From: Zhengitettix transpicula
Lineage: Eukaryota > Arthropoda > Insecta > Orthoptera > Tetrigidae
Direction: 5' to 3'
DNA length: 64,000 bases
NCBI GenBank assembly: GCA_037074705.1
Contig: CM073591.1
Coordinates: forward strand, 31,290,587-31,354,586
Program-made: the position numbers and the translations under genes
Notes under the pieces: model-generated
The model's input: only the letters and a program-made list of their open reading frames with translations
The model's database searches: none
Told to the model about the DNA's origin: nothing
Shown: piece by piece, positions 57,909 through 64,000 of the stretch
How the letters are laid out: each line of letters begins with the position of its first letter
How positions within the stretch are numbered: the first letter of the stretch is position 1

Positions 57909-58651
57909 CTTTATAAATATCTCAAGAAGTTATAACATCTCCGCCTTGTAGTAAAATGTTCTTCCACAACGCTCTCCCGCACTCTGCCTTAAAGGCTCGC
58001 TCACAGGGCCACCATCGTTTACTTAACCAGTATTTGCTCAACCAAGGCCCGACTGCCAGAAGCGACTAGTTATGGCTATTTTAACGATTATTTAACTAAA
58101 GAAGTTTTCAGCAGGGATTAGAAGTAAACTGAAATAACAAATCCGTCTTTGAAACAGAGGGAGAGAATCTTGGAAAAGGTGAAACTTTTTATTTCTCAGT
58201 TACTCACCGAGCTGAATTCACAGCTGGATTTCAGACCCGGAAAACTCCTGTCGACGTGGCCTTAATCGGTTCAGTCCGGCCCTCGTAGTGTCAAATGTCT
58301 CAGATTTCACCAAGTAAACATCTAGACTTTGCATGTAGAATGAGGCTTTTACTGTGCGAATCTTTAGGAGGGGGCTCAAGAGTGTTTAGATTTATGCGTT
58401 CTCGTGGTCCTCTGAAAAACAAGATGGCCGCGCCGATAATGGTAAACAAATTATAAACATAAAAGTAATAAATTCACGAATAAAACAATAGATAATAATC
58501 TGTCTTTAGACCGTTCGTTTGTTGCTTTCTCTATAAATAACTTTTGTTGTAGGAAAATACGAAATTCTTTTAAAAGATATATAACTCGACAGTTATTTCT
58601 CGCAGAAAAATATGAGTCTTAAAGATTTTTAGACGGATATTGCGTGTGTGT
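57909..58651. other. No recognised gene
   Basis: Mixed composition at 57960-58440 with no open frame of interest. It ends in a GT microsatellite at 58644-58657. Confidence 0.4.
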
Positions 58652-59093
58652 GTGTGTCGTCGAGGCACCTCGGCCTGTTCTGAGAGGTGTATGTTCCGGG
58701 GTCACAGACATTGGGCATACAGTAAGAGTTGTCCGCTATTCCCATTGGAATAGTCGGCCAGCTGCCTCGTAAACTGGTCGAGGTACGGAGAAGGGAATGC
58801 TGCGTCCCCACAGCAAACTCCTCTCCCGCTATCGGAAGGGCGTGGGACAGTACACAATGCCCGACCTTCCTGATGCAGGTTTTTCTAGGTTTTTCCCTGC
58901 ATTTCTTTAGGTGAATTCCGGGTAGGATCCTTGAAATATAGCCCGGGGGCCCTGGTTAACCCTTGGCTACCTTCCTCTACCCTTCCGCATCCCCCCTTTC
59001 AAATCCCTTCCTATGCTATTAAAGCGGAGTTGCCCAATGTGGATCACCCTCATGTAGCCTGTTGCCCTAAAAAGAAAAGAGAGTGTGTCGTCG
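58652..59093 (+). mobile_element. Family A retroposon, copy A14 (5'-truncated), with target-site duplication
   Basis: The element is 58663-59082, flanked by a perfect 11-bp GTGTGTCGTCG (58652-58662 and 59083-59093). It starts at AGGCACCTCGGCC, so about 100 bp of the 5' end is missing, and ends TGTTGCCCTAAAAAGAAAAGA. A 5' truncation with a full direct duplication is the classic outcome of target-primed reverse transcription. Confidence 0.93.
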
Positions 59094-60779
59094 TATCTTT
59101 TTAGAACGCTATCGTGAGGCTGGTCAACGTCGTTTCAGACACAGAAAAATTAGGAACACAAATATTACGTTATTAAATTATTTTCCAGCCCGCAGAAAGG
59201 TAAAACAGCTTCACGAAAACCATTTGGCAAAGAGTGTGCCCTCTGGTAATGGAAATTGCCTAAAAAAAAAAGAGCGACAAGGCTGTAATGTATTTGAAAA
59301 AGTACGAGCGTGTTTATGAGTAGTACAAGGTTGAAAATAAACACAACAATAACACGTGTAGGGTTTACATACGTGAATGCGTGGTTGTCAACGTTTAGTT
59401 TATCTTTTGCCACAGAGATTTTCCTACAATGTTTGGTATTGATAATTATTTTGTTTAACGCGTTACTTATCACTAATTCTTCCAGTATCAAGTTTAATTG
59501 CTTTTAAAAATTGTCGTCACCTAATGTCTCTCTCTCTATACAAGATTATCTTACTTTTGGAAGCAAAAATATAATTTAATTTTGTAAAGGAAAGGTAAGC
59601 TGGGAGGACTGAATTTTTAAGTTTTACTCTTTCGAATGGTGGATGAAAACATCAAAGTTATTTACCACATCAGATGAAACCCAAATAAAACGCTTTTTTT
59701 GTAACTTTCGCGATTTAGTGTTTATTTTAGCGGACATTGCTTTAAACGCTTTTAAACAAGGATATATAAATTTAATCTAAATCTTCTCCCTTTCCCTGTG
59801 AAACTCGCACAGAACAAAGGTGTCTGAAACGTCCGCCATTTTGTATGTACCTCGCGCGGATGACAGCTTTATATCGGTAATAATCTTCACACAGATATGT
59901 GTAACAACATTTTTAACTTTCATCGAAATAAGTCTCACTGTTATCTTGTGATAAAATGACGAAGTAAACGTGACAGACAGACAGACAGGAATACAGATGG
60001 CATCAGTGTCTGATCCAATTTCACTATAAACTTAAAGATGTAAAAAAACCACTGGAGACAAACCAATAATAAGATGAAAATGTTATTTTATTTATAGAGA
60101 TTTCGAAAAGGTAAGTTCGTTTGGAAGAACAAACCCCAAATTCTATCCAATTGATCTTTTTTGTCGGCCAACTGAATCAATTAAATCAGCGTGTTTTCCG
60201 AAAATGGGAAAACTATCTGTATGAACTGAAATATTAAGAGCAGTGAAGCAATTTTGATGTTCCTTGAGATCCGAAATAGTTCCTTTGGATCCCAACAGAT
60301 GGCATCCAATCGTTAGTTTTTTTTTTGACTGTTGCATTCCTGAGAAAGCCATTGTCATATCAACTGGTGGTCATCAGTCATAGCCTTAGCCTAGTCTAAA
60401 GTTCAAGTGCTATTTAATTGCGTCTTTGATCATAATTTTAGAGTAATTTTGGTTAAGTTCATTGTAGTATATTTATATATTTTGTGAAAGTAAAGTTTTT
60501 TAGGAGTGTTCAATTTACTTGCTGCCTGCTGTTTCAATCACTGTGTATTTTGTCCTTAAATGATTTTTAAAAAATAATTTTATTGAGGGGAATCTTTTGA
60601 ATGATGCATATATTTTGTGCCCAAGTAAATACAAAAGTCATTAGCAACGGATTTCGGGGACGAAGAAAATAATTTTGTAAACTCAGAACCTGAAAGCAAA
60701 CAGTTCATTGACTGGAGTGTTCACCCTATTAAAGAAAAACAAAAGAGATATATGACCACGGGAGAAGATTAATTATTAT
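59094..60779. other. No recognised gene
   Basis: Mostly AT-rich. Opposed frames at 59165-59507 and a 71-codon minus frame at 60143-60358 are unrecognised. (AGAC)n lies near 59971-59988. Confidence 0.45.
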
Positions 60780-61200
60780 ATGTTGGATTTACACCTTCGT
60801 TCGTCTCATTGAATTTTCGTACGTTGCGGCGGCCGAGGCTGTGTGGAAACTCTGATGGAGGGAGGATGAGTGGAGCAGGTTTGCGTCGTGACCGATGGTG
60901 TATTTGAGAGAGCGCCGAGATTATTCCGGGGCAGATTACACGAGGCCTTTTTTGCCGGGAAAGGCTGACAAGGAAGCGGCGCGTGATCAGTGGAGCGGGG
61001 AGCCGAATCAGCCGTGAAAGTCGCGGTAGCAGATTAGCGCGTGTCACGGTCAGCTCACATCTGGAACACAACAGCCGCGTGCAATCAACACAACGCTCCT
61101 TGTAAAACGCTCATTACCACCATCACCAGCACGCTTCGTTATCCTCGATACGCGAAGAAAAATTAAGTTATCAAAGAGCGTTTTACCCGAATCGGTCTGA
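60780..61200. other. GC-rich unique block, candidate conserved non-coding element
   Basis: Unique GC-rich block with a 100-codon minus frame (60769-61071) that shows only Arg-rich low-complexity sequence. Function is inferred only. Confidence 0.3.
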
Positions 61201-61263
61201 AAGGTTTTATAGCACTGCAATACATCATAAAAGTATTGAAAGTATTTATTTCAGAGGATATGA

Positions 61264-61650
61264 AGAACGTTAAAAGGCAAAATCAGGAAAGAAACACAAA
61301 TTAAATTATATAAGGTGATGGCAATGTTGTATGGGTCAGAATGCTGGGTAACAAAACATAAAGAGCTCAAACAAACAGAGGCACCGGAAATGAAATTTCT
61401 TAGAGCAGTGAAGGGGTGTACAAGGATGGATAAAATAAGGAGTACTTCCATAAGTTTTGAGGTGATCACAGATAAGTTAACAGGGTATAAAGAAAGGTGG
61501 AGAGAGCATGTATTGCGAATGCCTAGAGATAGGTGCTGGAATATAAACCATTAGGCAAAAGGAGTGTTGGAAGACCAAGGTTGAGATGGTGAGGTGAAGC
61601 CGGAACAGGCTAAAAGCCTAATCCTGGAAAGCAGTAGAAGAAGAAGTACT
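61264..61650 (+). mobile_element. LINE ORF2 C-terminal pseudogene (GSE-W type)
   Basis: The frame from 61264 reads TLKGKIRKETQIKLYKV, then LYGSECW, EMKFLRAVKGCTRMDKIRS and YKERWREHVLRMP, the ordered blocks of the C-terminal domain of a common insect LINE ORF2 (YGSE-x-W, EMKFLR, W-x-x-H-x-x-RM). It stops at 61552-61554. The protein continues in another frame as PLGKRSVGRPRLRW from about 61546, then GEAGTG, so there is a frameshift there and two later stops. The reverse-transcriptase core is missing. It is distinct from family E and from 46625-47500. Confidence 0.8.
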
Positions 61651-61659
61651 ATTTTCTGC

Positions 61660-62069
61660 TTCCCTCTTTTTTATTATTTCAAGTACTCCTTCAGATGCTT
61701 TCGGCTTTCAACCCAGATATATTTTTAGAGTAACAGGCTACATGAGGGTAATCCACATAATTTCTTTAATAGGATAGGAAGGGATGCGGAACGGTATAGA
61801 GCAAGGGTTAAGTAGGGCCCCTGGACTGTGGTTTAAGGATCTTACTAAAAGTGATGCAGGGTAATCCCTAGAAAACCTGCATCAGTTAGGTCGGGCATTT
61901 GATATCTCCGCTGGAGAGAGGGGGGTTTTGAAGAGCGGACGCAGCATTCCCTTCTCCGTGCCTCGAAAAGTTCAGGAGGCAGTGCACCGACTGTTCCAAT
62001 GGAAATATCGAGATCAAGGTCTGCGACCCCGCAACATACACTTCTAAAAAATAGACTAGTTTCAAATTA
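61660..62069 (-). mobile_element. Family A retroposon copy A15 with duplicated 5' flank
   Basis: The element covers about 61728-62055. It is diverged: TAGAGTAACAGGCTACATGAGG tail end, AGGGCCCCTGGACTGTGG, several deletions, and the 5' part cut at the ACATACACTTCT block. The 68 bp before it (CCTCTTTTTTATTATTTC to CAACCCAGATATATTTTTAG) also precede copy A16, so element and flank were duplicated together. Confidence 0.8.
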
Positions 62070-62550
62070 CCTCTTTTTTATTATTTCCTCCTTTGGATGC
62101 TTTCATTTTTCAACCCAGATATATTTTTTAGAGTAACAGGCTACATGAGAGTAATCCACATAGCTGCTTTAATAGGAATGGATGTGGAAGGTTATAGCAA
62201 GGTTTAACCTGGGTACCCTGGACTGTGGTTTTAAGGATCCTACCCGGCATTCGCCGAAATGTGATGCAGGACAAACCGTAAAAAATCTGCGTCAGGTAGG
62301 TCTGGCATTTGGTACATGTCCCACGACCTTTCGATGGCGGGAGAGGAGTTTGCTGTGGGGACGGAGCATTCGCTTCTCCGTGTCTATGGGAATAGCGGAC
62401 AACTCTTACCGTATGCCCAAGGTCTGTGACCCCGGAACATACACCTCTCAGAACACGCTGAGGTGCTTCGGCTTGTGGGAACCTTAGTTCAAAAACGGAG
62501 AGGAAAAGGCATCCCCAAAGGTAGCCCCTTCGTATCTCTCCTACAAGGTT
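62070..62550 (-). mobile_element. Family A retroposon copy A16 with duplicated 5' flank
   Basis: The element covers about 62131-62550 and shares the GGACTGTGGTTTTAAGGATC variant and the flank at 62070-62130 with A15. It extends further at its 5' end, to CGTATCTCTCCTACAAGGTTC. It has a deletion of about 50 bp after TTCTCCGTGTC. Open frame 62182-62487 is a read-through. Confidence 0.8.
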
Positions 62551-63265
62551 CAGATGTTAAGTAAATTGATGGTGTCTTGACTGAGCGAAACAGTTCCAAA
62601 ATGCTAGTTTTCATCTGAGGCACGGCCGAGGAAATATCTACGAAGTGAAATGTCATTTCAAAGGTACCTTCAACTATCTGTTAGGAATAGAATAATTTTG
62701 CATTTTTGTGTAGTTTACCCGGGATCAAACGTCTTTCTATTGTCTTTACAGAAGCTGCATTGAATATTACGGTCGACTGTAGCTTTCAAGAGCGAGTTAT
62801 ACGCAAGGCTTTGCGGGGGAATTCATTTGAGAAGCATTGTGAGCGCGCGCCCAGGGCGTCCACGGACAGCGCCCAGGGCCTCGGCTCGGCTCGGACTAAG
62901 CGTTTGACATGTGCTGCTGGTGCCATCGACTAACTTCAAGCTATCGCGGGTATTTTTTTACAATATGACCGAGCATGTGGGGGTTATTGAGAAGCGAAAC
63001 AGCAAAGGGTTCTCTCTGTGCATGTTGTGGTCGTCAAACTGCAATGTCTGCGTTACCTGCGGTCATTCACAAAATTCCGCCATCTCATTGCCCTGAAAAG
63101 ACCAAGCAAACTCACGTTTTCAAAAGGGGGAAAAGACAAATGCCCCGGAGGCAGTTTTTCTTCTGTATTTGCAGATGTGAGGACATTTTCCCAGTGAAAT
63201 ATCTCTCTATAGGGCGGAACAAGAAGTTGATTCTGGGTCACACAAGTCTCAGATATTCCATAGGC
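62551..63265. other. Mixed-composition unique block, no gene recognised
   Basis: It contains a very GC-rich stretch at 62840-62900 with GCGCCCAGGGC-type words repeated. Overlapping frames of 61 to 102 codons at 62911-63283 on both strands show no known domain. One includes several Cys residues, but no recognised zinc-finger spacing. Confidence 0.28.
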
Positions 63266-63965
63266 GAGAGGATTTTAAATTAAATGAAAAAAAATCACGT
63301 CTGATTGAAAATTAATACAAAGAAAAGTAGCCAAATACAGACAAATTAAGTGAGGCTCTTTACAGAAAGGGACAAGGATCCCAGTAACGTTGTGTGGTAT
63401 TAATATTATCATTTAATTTGTTATGGTAAAAAGGACTTGACGTTGACGTTGATGAGCAAAAAAAACCAAAAACAGTGTCCAAGTTTTTAATTTTATTAAA
63501 TAATTAGTTGGACGCTTTCAACTCTTTTTTTATAATCATCCTGAATGAACAATCAAACGTTACTACTTGTATAATTGTAATTGTACACACTGAACCACCT
63601 AATGGTGCAGTTTAAGAGCGGACGTTGTTGAATAAACAACATAAGTTTTATATTAGTGTCTAAATACCTATAAGTTTCTAATATTTTTTAAAGTTATTGT
63701 GATTTTAATTATAGATCAGGAAGGTATGTTATGCTGAAGGTGTTGCAATGTGTTCGTAACTTGATGTTTTTTTTATATAAGTCGTAACATTTGATTGTTC
63801 ATTCAGGATGATTATAACAAAAGAGTTGAAAGATTCCAACTAATTATTTAATAAAATTAAAAACTTGGAGAATGTTTTTGGTTTTTTCTGCTCATCAACA
63901 TTTAATTTGTCTGAATTTGGCTATCTTCCTTCTTCTTATTATTATTATCATTAAGAGAGGATTTT
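63266..63965 (+). mobile_element. Snapback element family B, copy B8, interrupted by snapback F
   Basis: The element is 63277-63954, flanked by a perfect 11-bp GAGAGGATTTT (63266-63276 and 63955-63965). The left end has the extension (ATCACGTCTGATTGAAAATT). The remaining B sequence is 63277-63421 and 63899-63954. Between them lies the F element. The B arms themselves are shortened, with a jump near 63346-63365. Confidence 0.88.
63410..63910. mobile_element. Snapback element F, nested in B8, with target-site duplication
   Basis: The element is 63422-63898, flanked by a perfect 12-bp CATTTAATTTGT (63410-63421 and 63899-63910). Inverted arms of 114 bp lie at 63449-63562 and 63785-63898, about 90 percent alike, around a 222-bp unique core. 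The left end has 27 bp beyond the arm. Read outward, the right arm has GGATGA, AAC...GTT (3-bp stem) and GAAAG, a loose hammerhead-like order. No open frame is present. Confidence 0.85.
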
Positions 63966-64000
63966 GTTTGAAATTTTCACCAGAAGAAAGGTAAACCATA

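Noticed and set aside
1..64000. CRISPR arrays, bacterial operons or viral genomes
   Set aside because: No regularly spaced short repeats and no dense coding. The repeats and composition are those of an animal nuclear genome.

Overview
This window looks like nuclear DNA from an animal, most likely an insect with a large, repeat-rich genome. The evidence is low overall GC, long AT-rich stretches with no long open reading frames, and decayed copies of retrotransposons (LINE, solo-LTR, Penelope-like), Helitrons and snapback elements of kinds common in arthropods. A hemimetabolous insect (cockroach, termite or stick-insect type) is a guess from repeat style only. I found no convincing host protein-coding exon, tRNA, rRNA or CRISPR array. 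Open frames of 60 to 157 codons occur on both strands, but they sit in repeats or in GC-richer non-coding blocks.

The repeats fall into families. Family A is a retroposon of about 500 bp with 16 copies and an A-rich 3' tail. Three copies have perfect target-site duplications (TSDs) of 11 to 13 bp. Family B is a snapback (inverted-repeat) element with 8 copies, five of which have 11 to 12 bp TSDs. A second snapback, F, is inserted inside the last B copy (63277-63954), and two more unrelated snapbacks lie at 3959-4231 and 28069-28209. Family C is three solo LTRs of about 1 kb (7438-8429, 10921-11853, 47953-49010) with 6-bp AT-rich TSDs. Family D is non-autonomous Helitrons (17953-18549, 20129-21085, 40077-40854, 40938-41285). 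LINE protein remnants lie at 1773-2275, 6048-6299, 6415-6720, 30896-31190, 46625-47500 and 61264-61650. A Penelope-like GIY-YIG remnant lies at 31674-31941.

Between repeats are GC-richer, low-repeat blocks (for example 9230-9870, 15540-16270, 29290-29850, 33090-34080, 49660-50150, 52390-53870, 54410-55060, 60780-61200). They contain homeodomain-, POU- and Runx-like sites and resemble conserved non-coding elements. I infer, without proof, a gene desert or giant intron near a developmental regulator.

The most interesting signal links the snapbacks to hammerhead-ribozyme-like cores. Several sequence-unrelated snapbacks have two arms, each with a CTGANGA-like box, a short stem and a GAAA-like box read outward from the centre. 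Three also show a one-sided extension (about 27 to 40 bp) and TSDs of about 9 to 12 bp. Isolated hammerhead-like motifs occur at 6970-7010, 22520-22555, 44854-44890 and 50681-50724. This matches the known biology of Penelope-like elements, whose pseudo-LTRs can be inverted and carry hammerhead motifs. I propose that these are minimal, non-autonomous inverted pseudo-LTR elements.
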